The position numbers and the translations under genes were made by a program. A stretch of 64,000 nt of DNA from an uncultured Paracoccaceae bacterium (GTDB lineage: Bacteria; Pseudomonadota; Alphaproteobacteria; Rhodobacterales; Rhodobacteraceae), in NCBI GenBank assembly GCA_947493145.1, contig CANLPZ010000001.1, forward strand, positions 496,001 through 560,000. The letters are read 5' to 3'. Position 1 is the stretch's first letter. Each line of letters begins with the position of its first letter. Below are positions 1 to 8,730 of this stretch, piece after piece. Below the pieces are notes generated by a model. That model was not told where the DNA came from. It did not search any database and saw nothing but the letters and a program-made list of their open reading frames with translations.

Positions 1-3000
1 TGCCGAAGAAGACAAATTAGGTTTGCACCGGTTTAAGGCCGACGAAGCCTATCGCATTGGCGAAGGCATGGGCCCAGTTGCCGCATACCTCAGTATCGAA
101 GAAATCATTCGCGTCGCCAAAATGTCCGGCGCGGATGCCATCCATCCGGGATATGGCTTGTTATCGGAAAACCCTGACTTTGTTGATGCCTGTGTTGAGG
201 CGGGCATCACCTTTATCGGGCCAAAGGCGGAAACCATGCGCAAGCTTGGTGACAAAGCCAGCGCGCGTCGGGTTGCCATTGAAGCTGGCGTTCCAGTTAT
301 CCCAGCCACCAAGGTTCTGGGCGACGACATGGACGCGATCAAAAAGGAAGCGGCCGAGGTTGGCTATCCTTTGATGCTCAAAGCCTCTTGGGGCGGCGGT
401 GGTCGCGGGATGCGTCCAATTCACGGCGAAGACGAAGTCGAAGAAAAGGTTCTAGAAGGACGGCGCGAAGCGGAAGCTGCGTTTGGCAACGGCGAAGGAT
501 ATCTGGAAAAGATGATCGTTCGTGCACGCCACGTCGAAGTCCAGATTTTGGGGGACAAAGCGGGTGAGATTTACCACCTGTACGAACGCGATTGTTCTGT
601 GCAGCGCCGCAACCAAAAGGTCGTGGAACGCGCCCCTGCCCCATATCTTAGCGAAGAGCAGCGCGCAGAGATTTGTGATTTGGGTAAAAAAATCTGTGCC
701 CATGTGAATTACGAATGCGCAGGGACTGTCGAATTCCTAATGGATATGGACAGCGGCAAGTTTTATTTCATCGAAGTAAACCCCCGCGTTCAAGTGGAAC
801 ATACCGTTACCGAAGAAGTCACTGGGATCGATATTGTTCAAGCCCAGATCAAAATTGCAGAGGGCAAATCACTTGCTGACGCAACCGGTAAATCCAGCCA
901 AGACGATGTTCGTTTGAACGGTCACGCGCTGCAAACACGGATTACCACCGAAGATCCACAAAACAACTTTATCCCAGACTACGGCCGCATCACGGCCTAC
1001 CGGTCGGCGACGGGTATGGGTATTCGTTTGGATGGCGGAACCGCCTATTCCGGTGGTGTTATCACGCGGTATTACGATTCATTGTTGGTGAAAGTTACGG
1101 CTTGGGCCCCAACACCAGAGGCCGCTATTCACCGGATGGATCGTGCGCTTCGCGAATTCCGCATCCGCGGCGTGTCGACCAATATCGCCTTTGTTGAAAA
1201 CCTGTTGAAGCATCCGACATTCTTGTCGAACGAATATACAACAAAGTTCATCGACACGACGGACAACCTGTTCGACTTTAAAAAACGTCGCGACCGCGCA
1301 ACGAAAATTTTGACCTATGTGGCGGATATTTCGGTCAACGGTCATCCTGAGACCGCGGATCGTGCACTGCCTGCGGCAGATATCAAAGAACCAAAAGCAC
1401 CGGTTCAGCTGGCTGAAAACATTCAAGACGGCACAAAAACACTTTTGGATGCCAAAGGCCCGAAAGCCGTTGCCGATTGGATGAAGGAACAAAAGCATCT
1501 GTTGATCACCGACACGACAATGCGCGACGGTCACCAATCGTTGTTGGCAACACGTATGCGGTCAATTGATATGATCCGTGTGGCCCCGACGTATGCGCAA
1601 AACATGTCGGACCTGTTTTCGATGGAATGCTGGGGCGGCGCGACATTTGACGTGGCCTACCGGTTCTTGCAGGAATGCCCATGGCAACGTCTGCGCGATT
1701 TGCGTGCTGCGATGCCTAATATCATGACGCAAATGTTGCTTCGCGCCTCGAATGGTGTTGGTTACACGAACTATCCAGACAATGTTGTGCAATCATTCGT
1801 GAAACAAGCCGCTGACACAGGTATGGACGTGTTCCGCGTGTTTGACAGCTTGAACTGGGTTGAAAACATGCGCGTCGCGATGGATGCCGTGATCGAAGCC
1901 GACAAAGTTTGCGAAGGTACCATTTGTTATACCGGCGATCTGATGAATCCTGATCGGGCAAAATATAACCTGAAGTACTATGTCGATATGGCCAAAGAAC
2001 TTGAAGCGGCCGGCGCACATGTTTTGGGCCTAAAAGACATGGCTGGTTTGCTAAAGCCAGCTGCCGCGACGCAATTGGTCAAAGCGTTGAAAGATGAGGT
2101 CGGATTGCCGATCCATTTCCACACACACGACACATCCGGCGGATCAATCGCAACCGTTTTGGCGGCGGCAGAGGCCGGCGTTGATGCCGTTGACGCCGCA
2201 ATGGATGCCCTGTCGGGCAACACGTCACAACCGACGTTGGGAACCATTGTCGAAAGCTTAACCGGCACCGAACGCGACACGGGATTAAACATCGGAAATA
2301 TCCGCGAGATTTCGAATTACTGGGAAACAGTGCGCGGTCACTATGCGGCCTTCGAAAGCGGGCTTCAGGCACCAGCGTCCGAAGTTTATCTGCACGAGAT
2401 GCCCGGCGGTCAGTTCACCAACCTAAAGGCCCAAGCCCGTTCCATGGGATTGGAAGAACGTTGGCACGAGGTCGCACAGACCTACGCCGATGTGAACCAA
2501 ATGTTCGGCGATATCGTGAAGGTGACCCCATCGTCCAAAGTTGTCGGTGATATGGCGCTTATGATGGTGGCACAAAACCTGACACGCGACGATGTGGAAA
2601 GCCCTGACACAGACGTGGCCTTCCCTGACAGTGTGATCGATATGATGCGCGGCAACCTTGGCCAACCTCCAGGTGGCTGGCCTGCGGATATTCAATCAAA
2701 AATCCTGAAGGGCGAAAAAGCCAGCACTGACCGCCCTGGTGAATTGCTTGAAGCCGTCGATTTGGAAGCTGTACGTAGTGAATTATCCAAAGAGCTTGAT
2801 GGGTTCGACGTCGATGATGAGGACTTGAACGGTTACTTGATGTACCCGAAAGTGTTCCTTGATTACATGGGCCGTCACCGCACATATGGTCCGGTTCGCA
2901 CGCTTCCAACATCAACGTTCTTTTACGGTATGGAACCCGGTGATGAAATCACCGCGGAAATCGATCCCGGCAAAACGTTGGAAGTCCGTATGCAGGCCGT

Positions 3001-3343
3001 CGGTGAAACCGATGAAAACGGTGACGTTAAAGTGTTCTTTGAACTTAACGGTCAACCGCGTGTCATCCGCGTCCCGAACCGCGCCGTCAAAGCGTCAACA
3101 GCAGCACGTCCAAAGGCCGAAGATGGCAACGCCAACCACCTTGGCGCGCCAATGCCAGGTGTTGTGGCCTCTGTTGCTGCGACCGTTGGTATGGAAGTCA
3201 AAGAAGGTGATCTGTTGTTAACAATCGAAGCCATGAAAATGGAAACTGGCATTCACGCAGAACGCGATGCGACCGTCAAAGCGGTGCACGTGGTGGCCGG
3301 TGGTCAGATCGACGCAAAGGATTTGTTGATCGAACTTGAATAA
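1..3343 (+). CDS. pyc: Pyruvate carboxylase, 5'-truncated by the window edge
   Basis: Biotin-dependent, ATP-driven carboxylation of pyruvate to oxaloacetate (anaplerosis, cytosol). The reading frame is already open at base 2 and encodes residues before the first possible internal start, so the true start lies upstream. About 1,113 residues are visible against roughly 1,145 for the family, so only the first few dozen are missing. Domain order: biotin carboxylase with ATP-grasp (glycine-rich KASWGGGGRGMR, then FIEVNPRVQVEH), carboxyltransferase from about residue 495 (DTTMRDGHQSLLATRMR; metal site HFHTHDTSGG), and a C-terminal biotinyl domain with the biotinylated lysine in EAMKMET. All three activities are on one chain, so this is the single-chain type and not the two-subunit type. 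It is followed by a strong terminator and appears to be the last gene of its unit. Confidence 0.97.
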   Translation, partial: AEEDKLGLHRFKADEAYRIGEGMGPVAAYLSIEEIIRVAKMSGADAIHPGYGLLSENPDFVDACVEAGITFIGPKAETMRKLGDKASARRVAIEAGVPVIPATKVLGDDMDAIKKEAAEVGYPLMLKASWGGGGRGMRPIHGEDEVEEKVLEGRREAEAAFGNGEGYLEKMIVRARHVEVQILGDKAGEIYHLYERDCSVQRRNQKVVERAPAPYLSEEQRAEICDLGKKICAHVNYECAGTVEFLMDMDSGKFYFIEVNPRVQVEHTVTEEVTGIDIVQAQIKIAEGKSLADATGKSSQDDVRLNGHALQTRITTEDPQNNFIPDYGRITAYRSATGMGIRLDGGTAYSGGVITRYYDSLLVKVTAWAPTPEAAIHRMDRALREFRIRGVSTNIAFVENLLKHPTFLSNEYTTKFIDTTDNLFDFKKRRDRATKILTYVADISVNGHPETADRALPAADIKEPKAPVQLAENIQDGTKTLLDAKGPKAVADWMKEQKHLLITDTTMRDGHQSLLATRMRSIDMIRVAPTYAQNMSDLFSMECWGGATFDVAYRFLQECPWQRLRDLRAAMPNIMTQMLLRASNGVGYTNYPDNVVQSFVKQAADTGMDVFRVFDSLNWVENMRVAMDAVIEADKVCEGTICYTGDLMNPDRAKYNLKYYVDMAKELEAAGAHVLGLKDMAGLLKPAAATQLVKALKDEVGLPIHFHTHDTSGGSIATVLAAAEAGVDAVDAAMDALSGNTSQPTLGTIVESLTGTERDTGLNIGNIREISNYWETVRGHYAAFESGLQAPASEVYLHEMPGGQFTNLKAQARSMGLEERWHEVAQTYADVNQMFGDIVKVTPSSKVVGDMALMMVAQNLTRDDVESPDTDVAFPDSVIDMMRGNLGQPPGGWPADIQSKILKGEKASTDRPGELLEAVDLEAVRSELSKELDGFDVDDEDLNGYLMYPKVFLDYMGRHRTYGPVRTLPTSTFFYGMEPGDEITAEIDPGKTLEVRMQAVGETDENGDVKVFFELNGQPRVIRVPNRAVKASTAARPKAEDGNANHLGAPMPGVVASVAATVGMEVKEGDLLLTIEAMKMETGIHAERDATVKAVHVVAGGQIDAKDLLIELE

Positions 3344-3371
3344 ACCGACCAACGATTTCAATTTATCAAAG

Positions 3372-3398
3372 GGGCGAAGGAAACTTCGCCCTTTTTTT
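3372..3398 (+). terminator. Rho-independent terminator after pyc
   Basis: Perfect 8-bp stem GGGCGAAG / CTTCGCCC with a GAAA loop, followed by seven T. It lies 28 bp after the pyruvate carboxylase stop codon. Confidence 0.93.
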
Positions 3399-3551
3399 GT
3401 TTCTGTTCCCCCCCGTTACGTCCGCAATCAACGCAACAGTGCGACGTCATTCTGTACAGGGTTCGACCAAAGGACTTGTCCCCATCCCCTTTCCTGCGCA
3501 AAATTTCGCAAACCTATTCGTTGTGCGAACTGAATTGTAAAAGGATATGCC

Positions 3552-3941
3552 ATGACAACCTTCGTCACCCCACTTTATGCAGCGTTGGCGGCCTTGCTCT
3601 TTTTGGTGCTCAGTTGGCAGGTGATCGCATATCGCCGCACAAACCGACTGTCCCTTGGTGACGAAGGCGACAAAGGGCTTTTGAAACGCATGCGTGCGCA
3701 GGCAAACTTTGCTGAATACGTCCCACTCGCATTGTTCCTAATGCTGTGTTTGGAACTTCAATCCATTGCCATCGGTTGGGTCCATTTAACGGGAACGCTT
3801 TTGTTAATCGGTCGTGCGCTTCACGCTTATGGATTTTCGGCACGCCCTCCCATCATCAAGTTCCGCGTTTATGGAATGATTTTGACGTTGGCGTCCTATG
3901 GCGTCTTGATTGTTCTCAACATCTTTTGCGTTCTATTTTGA
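3552..3941 (+). CDS. MAPEG family membrane protein
   Basis: A 129-residue integral membrane protein with four hydrophobic segments: about 5-25, 57-72, 76-92 and 106-128. The layout, with the polar RMRAQANFAEYVPLALF segment at the start of helix 2 and RALHAYGF after helix 3, is that of the MAPEG superfamily (membrane-associated eicosanoid/glutathione metabolism), closest to the bacterial YecN-like branch. Bacterial members are often assumed to be glutathione-dependent, but the substrate of this one is unknown. The ATG start is preceded by AAAGGA with good spacing. It is a monocistronic gene between the pyc terminator and tRNA-Gly. Confidence 0.85.
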   Translation: MTTFVTPLYAALAALLFLVLSWQVIAYRRTNRLSLGDEGDKGLLKRMRAQANFAEYVPLALFLMLCLELQSIAIGWVHLTGTLLLIGRALHAYGFSARPPIIKFRVYGMILTLASYGVLIVLNIFCVLF

Positions 3942-4055
3942 CAGTGTTTTCACGGCGAACACCGAAATCGGCTTAAAAACATAGGGTTGTGACACTCGTG
4001 TCGTAAGGTCCGGCAACCGAAACGTAAAAAAAACGAAAAAAGATGAATTTTCCGC

Positions 4056-4084
4056 TTGCAGCTCTCGCTTGGAAATTCTAAATC
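4056..4084 (+). promoter_or_regulatory. Probable sigma-70 promoter of tRNA-Gly
   Basis: TTGCAG at 4056-4061 and TAAATC at 4079-4084 are separated by 17 bp and end 17 bp before the mature tRNA 5' end. The -10 box is only a partial match. Confidence 0.45.
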
Positions 4085-4101
4085 CTGCCTCACCAAACGA
4101 A

Positions 4102-4176
4102 GCGGGCGTAGCTCAGGGGTAGAGCATAACCTTGCCAAGGTTAGGGTCGGGCGTTCGAATCGCCTCGCCCGCTCCA
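4102..4176 (+). tRNA. tRNA-Gly (anticodon GCC)
   Basis: Full cloverleaf: acceptor GCGGGCG / CGCCCGC, D-arm GCTCAGGGGTAGAGC, anticodon loop TTGCCAA with GCC at 4134-4136, T-loop TTCGAAT, discriminator T and an encoded CCA at 4174-4176. GCC reads GGC/GGT glycine codons. Confidence 0.97.
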
Positions 4177-4206
4177 GTTTGGACCGACAGACCCAGTCGG
4201 TACCGC

Positions 4207-4240
4207 AAAAGCCGCCCTTCGGGGCGGCTTTTTGGTTTTT
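4207..4240 (+). terminator. Terminator after tRNA-Gly
   Basis: An 11-bp stem (AAAAGCCGCCC / GGGCGGCTTTT) with a TTCG tetraloop and a T-rich tail, 30 bp after the tRNA. Confidence 0.93.
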
Positions 4241-4265
4241 AGCGATGTACATACACCCAATTTTA

Positions 4266-4856
4266 TTATCGTCGCTGCCATAGCCAAATCATGACCAAAT
4301 TTGGCACCCAGCAGGTCCATGCAACAAAGGGATAAACCGCAGGCACACTTAGCCCAAAAACCATTCCAAGCGGAATTTGGATACGCAGCGAAACAGCCGC
4401 AAACGTGAGCGCCGCCGAATACACAATCCAAAATCTATGCCGTTCAATGTTCCCTACGCGTGCCGCTTGGATCGCAACCAGCGTCACGATCACCCACAGA
4501 ACTCCCAAGCAAACGAACCCACTGCGGCCAATCCAGCCCCCATTGGCAAAAAATCCACAGTGGACACCAAATAGGCCACCAACCACCACGGCCCCCCCGT
4601 AAATTCGTCCAAGACCCCTGTGAACGTTGGGCCGACGAGAGCGAAGCTGTGACCAAAATTGGAACGGCATTACCAAAAGCGCCGTTGCGGAACATATTAT
4701 ATGAATCCCAAGGCTGAATTCGCGCAGGTCTAAATGGTGTTGCATTGCTGGAAAACCAGACACACCAAAAATTAAGAAGATCGCCAAAGATAAAATGGCA
4801 ATCAGGATCGAAAGACTAGAAAATATTCCACGGCCTAATATTGGAAAAAATGTCAC
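4266..4856 (-). CDS. DUF2306-type membrane protein
   Basis: About 196 residues, nearly all hydrophobic, with six to seven predicted membrane helices. Sequence such as HRGLGRIYGGAVVVGG and IERHRFWIVYSAALTFAA (conserved His and Arg at helix ends) resembles the DUF2306 family, whose function is unknown. I chose the GTG at 4856 because the stretch upstream in the same frame is poor in membrane sequence and runs into the divergent regulator gene; an ATG further upstream (5033) would overlap that gene. It is transcribed divergently from a TetR regulator, and the region between them carries two near-identical palindromes. It is therefore probably that regulator's target. Confidence 0.7.
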   Translation of the reverse strand: MTFFPILGRGIFSSLSILIAILSLAIFLIFGVSGFPAMQHHLDLREFSLGIHIICSATALLVMPFQFWSQLRSRRPNVHRGLGRIYGGAVVVGGLFGVHCGFFANGGWIGRSGFVCLGVLWVIVTLVAIQAARVGNIERHRFWIVYSAALTFAAVSLRIQIPLGMVFGLSVPAVYPFVAWTCWVPNLVMIWLWQRR

Positions 4857-4867
4857 GTGCGCCGCCT

Positions 4868-4882
4868 CTTGACAGTGTAAAG
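4868..4882. promoter_or_regulatory. Operator candidate, copy 1 (CTTGACAGTGTAAAG)
   Basis: A 15-bp near-palindrome 12 bp upstream of the DUF2306 start. It matches the copy at 4905-4919 at 13 of 15 positions. A pair of such dyads between a TetR gene and its divergent neighbour is the usual arrangement of a TetR operator. Confidence 0.6.
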
Positions 4883-4904
4883 TTTGCGTGTTGTCGCAGG
4901 AAAA

Positions 4905-4919
4905 CTTGACAGCGTCAAG
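4905..4919. promoter_or_regulatory. Operator candidate, copy 2 (CTTGACAGCGTCAAG)
   Basis: A perfect inverted repeat with 6-bp arms (CTTGAC / GTCAAG) and a 3-bp centre, 20 bp upstream of the TetR start. Together with copy 1 it suggests autoregulation and control of the DUF2306 gene. Confidence 0.65.
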
Positions 4920-4939
4920 ATTGAAGGTAAAACACACGC

Positions 4940-5530
4940 ATGCCAACCAAATCCACACCACACCACCATGGAAATTTACGCCGCGCGCTGGTTTCCGCCG
5001 GAATTGAGCTGTTGTCAGAAGGTGGGCGTGCAAACCTTACGCTTAGGAAAACCGCAGCACGCGCAAACGTAAGCCACGCAGCACCAGCGCATCATTTCGA
5101 TGGCCTTGATGGGCTGCTACAGGCAATTGCGGCGGCGGCATTCCTGCAATTTACCGACTATATGGTATCCGCGCGCGCAAACGGACAACAAGACGCCCAG
5201 TCCCAGCTTCAAAGCATTGTTCGCGGGTATCTGGATTTCGCGCAGGATCATGAAGCCTTGTTTGATCTGATTTTTTCGGAACCCATCAAAAATGCAAAGA
5301 ACCCAGAATTGGTAAATGCATCTGCGCGCGCCTTTGAGGTATTGTCTGAAACCTGCGCATTGTTTCACGAACACCCGAACGGACCGCTGGTGAATGAAAT
5401 CAGAATTTGGTCCAGCGTTCACGGATATGCCATTTTACGCAAATTTGATCGGTTACGCCCTCATCCGGCGGCACCGGCCATACCATTCGATTGGATCATG
5501 CCCACGTTGACACCAAAAGCAAATACGTAA
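4940..5530 (+). CDS. TetR/AcrR family transcriptional regulator
   Basis: A 196-residue regulator. The N-terminal helix-turn-helix spans about residues 10-55 (LRKTAARANVSHAAPAHHF is the recognition region), followed by an all-helical ligand/dimerisation domain. The HTH contains two consecutive Ala/His-rich turns (SHAAPAHHF) typical of the TetR subgroup with a WHG-type C-terminal domain. The ligand is unknown. The gene is divergent from the DUF2306 membrane protein, with two matching palindromes between them, so it probably represses both genes. The short N-terminal extension contains HHH, which could be native. Confidence 0.88.
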   Translation: MPTKSTPHHHGNLRRALVSAGIELLSEGGRANLTLRKTAARANVSHAAPAHHFDGLDGLLQAIAAAAFLQFTDYMVSARANGQQDAQSQLQSIVRGYLDFAQDHEALFDLIFSEPIKNAKNPELVNASARAFEVLSETCALFHEHPNGPLVNEIRIWSSVHGYAILRKFDRLRPHPAAPAIPFDWIMPTLTPKANT

Positions 5531-5615
5531 CACATTTGTTTGACGATAACGGGCCCTCTTGGATTGAATGTCTGCCGCGCCTATAAGCAGCGAAAGAACC
5601 GAATGGAGACCACCA

Positions 5616-6203
5616 ATGCGCACAGCAACAATCACGCGTAAAACGGCTGAGACAGATATTTCTGTCACCATCAATCTTGATGGAACCGGCGTTTATGACA
5701 ACGAAACCGGCGTTGGTTTCTTTGATCATATGTTGGACCAGCTGTCGCGCCATTCGTTGGTTGATATGACCGTGCGCTGTTCCGGTGATTTACACATTGA
5801 TGACCACCACACGGTCGAAGACGTAGGCATCGCCCTTGGCCAAGCTTTGACCCAAGCGATGGGCGACAAAAAAGGTATCGTACGCTATGGCGATTGTCAT
5901 TTGGCGATGGACGATGCGCTGGTACGCAGCGCGCTTGATTTGTCCGCTCGCCCGTTCCTTGTATGGAATGTCGACTTGCCGACACCCAAGATCGGAACGT
6001 TTGACACGGAATTGGTACGTGAGTTTTTCCAAGCGTTTTCAACGCACGGCGGGATCACATTGCACGTGGATAAATTGCACGGACTAAACAGCCACCACAT
6101 TGCAGAAGCCGCGTTCAAATCGATCGCACGTGCTTTGCGCGTTGCGTTGGAAACGGATCCGCGCAAAGCAAATGCAATTCCGTCGACCAAAGGCGCCCTA
6201 TGA
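5616..6203 (+). CDS. hisB: Imidazoleglycerol-phosphate dehydratase
   Basis: Histidine biosynthesis: dehydrates imidazole glycerol phosphate to imidazole acetol phosphate, with Mn2+. The protein is 195 residues, the usual length for the monofunctional enzyme. The two metal-binding motifs are present as [17 protein letters not shown] and [17 protein letters not shown], plus [12 protein letters not shown]. The start at 5616 (MRTATITRK) is preceded by GGAGACC with good spacing; an in-frame ATG at 5568 lacks a comparable site. First visible gene of the his block; its end overlaps hisH by 4 bp (ATGA). Confidence 0.97.
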   Translation: MRTATITRKTAETDISVTINLDGTGVYDNETGVGFFDHMLDQLSRHSLVDMTVRCSGDLHIDDHHTVEDVGIALGQALTQAMGDKKGIVRYGDCHLAMDDALVRSALDLSARPFLVWNVDLPTPKIGTFDTELVREFFQAFSTHGGITLHVDKLHGLNSHHIAEAAFKSIARALRVALETDPRKANAIPSTKGAL

Positions 6204-6844
6204 CCCAAATTACAGCTTTGGTCGACTATGACAGCGGCAATTTACACTCGGCGGCGAAAGCATTTGAACGCATGGCGGTCGAGGCAAATGCCGGACGCGT
6301 GATCATCACTTCCGATCCAAAAGAGGTCGCGACAGCCGATCGGGTCGTTTTACCTGGTGACGGCGCGTATCCTGCGTGCAAACGCGCGTTGGCCGAGTTT
6401 TCGGGCCTCTATGAGGCAATTGAACGCGCTGTAATCAAGGACGCAAAACCGTTTATGGGAATTTGCGTTGGCATGCAGATGATGGCCACCGTCAGCCGCG
6501 AATACGAAGACACCGATGGGTTCGATTGGATCGGTGGCGAGATTGTAAAAATCGAACCCAGCGATAAGCGCCTGAAAGTGCCGCATATGGGGTGGAATGA
6601 TTTGGTGATCGATACCCCCCACCCCGTTATGGATGGGGTTTCAACCGGTGATCATGCGTATTTCGTGCATAGCTACCACATGAAAGTCGCCAATCCGGCA
6701 CATCGTTTGGCCCATGTGGATTACGCGGGTGATGTCACCGCAATTATCGGGCGTGACAATATGATCGGCATGCAGTTCCACCCAGAAAAAAGCCAGAGCG
6801 CAGGGCTCCGGCTGATTTCAAACTTTCTGTCTTGGAAACCCTAA
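6200..6844 (+). CDS. hisH: Imidazole glycerol phosphate synthase, glutamine amidotransferase subunit
   Basis: Supplies ammonia from glutamine to HisF for ring closure in histidine biosynthesis. The protein is 214 residues, a class-I glutamine amidotransferase with the catalytic Cys in GICVGMQMM and the His/Glu pair in [10 protein letters not shown]; the oxyanion region PGDGAYPAC is also visible. It is translationally coupled to hisB through an ATGA overlap. The partner hisF lies about 3.3 kb downstream, after two opposite-strand genes, hisA and a Hint-domain gene. Confidence 0.97.
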   Translation: MTQITALVDYDSGNLHSAAKAFERMAVEANAGRVIITSDPKEVATADRVVLPGDGAYPACKRALAEFSGLYEAIERAVIKDAKPFMGICVGMQMMATVSREYEDTDGFDWIGGEIVKIEPSDKRLKVPHMGWNDLVIDTPHPVMDGVSTGDHAYFVHSYHMKVANPAHRLAHVDYAGDVTAIIGRDNMIGMQFHPEKSQSAGLRLISNFLSWKP

Positions 6845-6851
6845 CGCGGAT

Positions 6852-7235
6852 TTATTTAACGCGCGTCCACGTTTGTTTTTTGCAGATCGGACCAACGCAA
6901 CCTGACACTTTCAGTGTGTTGCCCGACAGTGCCATTTTGGATTTGTAGGTCTTGCCAGTTGACGGCTGCCAGATCTTGCCGTTTTTGTACGCGCCACCGC
7001 CAGAGGCTTGCATGTCCCACACCAGTTTTTTGCCGATATTCGCAGTTTGAATTGGGCCGCTAGCGTCAAAGGCTTTGCTGATCGTACCGCAAATCGCAGA
7101 CCCGCATGGGGCCATCGTGATATGGGCGTAAGCCCCGTCATCAACTTCGGTTTTCCATACGCCGCTGACCGGGTCAGCCATGGCGGAACCGGCAACGACA
7201 ACGGCTGCAAATGCGGTTGTTAGAAACTTTTTCAT
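6852..7235 (-). CDS. DUF2147 family exported protein
   Basis: A 127-residue protein with a signal peptide (MKKFLTTAFAAVVVAGSAMA, cleavage after AMA). The mature part holds the DUF2147 pattern: GVWKTEVDDGAYAHI, paired cysteines CGSAICG, GKIWQPSTGKTY and a C-terminal CVGPICKKQTW. Probably periplasmic; function unknown. The start at 7235 has AGGAGG 9 nt upstream. It is on the minus strand between hisH and hisA, so it interrupts the his block and cannot be part of that transcript. Confidence 0.85.
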   Translation of the reverse strand: MKKFLTTAFAAVVVAGSAMADPVSGVWKTEVDDGAYAHITMAPCGSAICGTISKAFDASGPIQTANIGKKLVWDMQASGGGAYKNGKIWQPSTGKTYKSKMALSGNTLKVSGCVGPICKKQTWTRVK

Positions 7236-7374
7236 ACTCATCTCCCTCCTGAGTGTGCTGCGAGCCTGCGCTATTCCCGCCCAATCGATCAATACTGACG
7301 TTGGGTCGCTTTGCATTCTGGGCGAACCCATGCCAATAGAGGCGCGAACGTGAATCACACTGATGGAGCCACCA

Positions 7375-8094
7375 ATGATCCTTTATCCCGCCATCGATTT
7401 GAAAGACGGCCAAGCCGTACGTCTGGTTCACGGTGAAATGGATCAATCCACCGTTTTCAACGACAACCCAGCCGCACAAGCGTTGGAATTTGTGGCCGCA
7501 GGATGCGAATGGTTGCATTTGGTGGATTTAAACGGCGCCTTCGCCGGAGAACCTGTAAATGCGGCCCCTGTCGAGGCCATATTGGAACAAACCGATGTTC
7601 CAGCCCAGCTGGGTGGCGGCATTCGCGACATGGCGACCATTGAACGGTGGCTGAACAAAGGTTTGGCGCGTGTTATCCTTGGGACGGTTGCGGTCGAAAA
7701 CCCTGCGTTGGTCCGCGAGGCGGCAAAAGCGTTTCCAAACCAAGTGGCCGTGGGACTTGATGCCCGCAACGGGCGCGTCGCGACGCGCGGCTGGGCCGAA
7801 GAAACCGATGTGATGGTTACGGATTTAGCCAAAGATTTCGAAGACGCCGGCATTGCAGCAATCATTTACACAGACATTATGCGTGACGGCGCGATGAAGG
7901 GCCCCAACATTGAAGCCACCGAAGCTTTGGCTCGGGCGGTCGATATTCCTGTCATTGCCTCCGGTGGTGTCAGCTCGCTTGAGGATCTGAAACGATTGAA
8001 AGCAACCAAGGTAATCTCTGGCGCGATCTCCGGCCGTGCCCTTTACGATGGTGCGATTGATCTGGAAGCGGCGCTAAGCGCGCTTAAATCGTAA
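7375..8094 (+). CDS. hisA: Phosphoribosylformimino-5-aminoimidazole carboxamide ribotide isomerase
   Basis: Amadori rearrangement of ProFAR to PRFAR in histidine biosynthesis. The protein is a 239-residue TIM barrel with the two catalytic aspartates in AIDLKDG (N-terminal) and [14 protein letters not shown], and phosphate-binding loops LGGGIRD and ASGGVSS. Start at 7375 ([10 protein letters not shown]) after GATGGAG. It overlaps convergently with the membrane protein gene at 8074. Confidence 0.97.
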   Translation: MILYPAIDLKDGQAVRLVHGEMDQSTVFNDNPAAQALEFVAAGCEWLHLVDLNGAFAGEPVNAAPVEAILEQTDVPAQLGGGIRDMATIERWLNKGLARVILGTVAVENPALVREAAKAFPNQVAVGLDARNGRVATRGWAEETDVMVTDLAKDFEDAGIAAIIYTDIMRDGAMKGPNIEATEALARAVDIPVIASGGVSSLEDLKRLKATKVISGAISGRALYDGAIDLEAALSALKS

Positions 8095-8625
8095 AATTTC
8101 CGCACCCCAAGCAGAGAGCGCCATAGCGATTGGTGGCGTTAGAGCCCCAAATTTCACCCATGTCAGCATGACATGCACACCAAATTGATCGCCCCCGTTC
8201 AGCAAGGCGATATTAAAGTAATTTTCCGTAAAATCGGCAAGAATCGCGATGATCAACAAAAGGATCAAAACACGCTTTTTACGCCCTGAAAAATAACGGA
8301 AAATGGCGAGCGTCGCTGCGATTCCATAGGCGATTGGTAACGCCGTATCCAAGACGCGCGTTCCGAATTCGTGTCGCGCGATATCATTCGCAGAAAACTC
8401 ACCAAGTGTTGCCTTCAAACCTTTGATCGTGAAAACGAAATCCAAACCGCGCCCTGTTGGCATTTGTGCGAAAAAGATCGCAAAAACTCCAAAAAACAGG
8501 ACTGTTGCAACAATAATGAATGACAGCACCGGAAGGGAGATAGCGTTTTGTTTCAATTTCGAAACCTCTGCAAATCGACTTGCGCAACTCATCCATAAGT
8601 TGCGCCTCATTTGACGAATCGTCAT
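8074..8625 (-). CDS. Uncharacterised four-helix membrane protein
   Basis: Up to 183 residues. Hydrophobic segments at about 30-52, 95-112, 116-136 and 148-175 suggest four helices; a polar KKR stretch separates helices 2 and 3. I do not recognise a family. The C-terminal end overlaps the 3' end of hisA by 21 bp in convergent orientation. No strong ribosome binding site is seen before the ATG at 8625, so translation could begin at an internal start. It interrupts the his block on the opposite strand. Confidence 0.6.
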   Translation of the reverse strand: MTIRQMRRNLWMSCASRFAEVSKLKQNAISLPVLSFIIVATVLFFGVFAIFFAQMPTGRGLDFVFTIKGLKATLGEFSANDIARHEFGTRVLDTALPIAYGIAATLAIFRYFSGRKKRVLILLLIIAILADFTENYFNIALLNGGDQFGVHVMLTWVKFGALTPPIAMALSAWGAEILRFKRA

Positions 8626-8730
8626 TTGAATACAACTCTACTTAAATCGCCACGGTTTCTCCAACGTTCACCTACATTTTCGAAACCTTTGGCGCCTAAG
8701 GAATGAATCAGCGCAAAGTCATGAGTTTTA

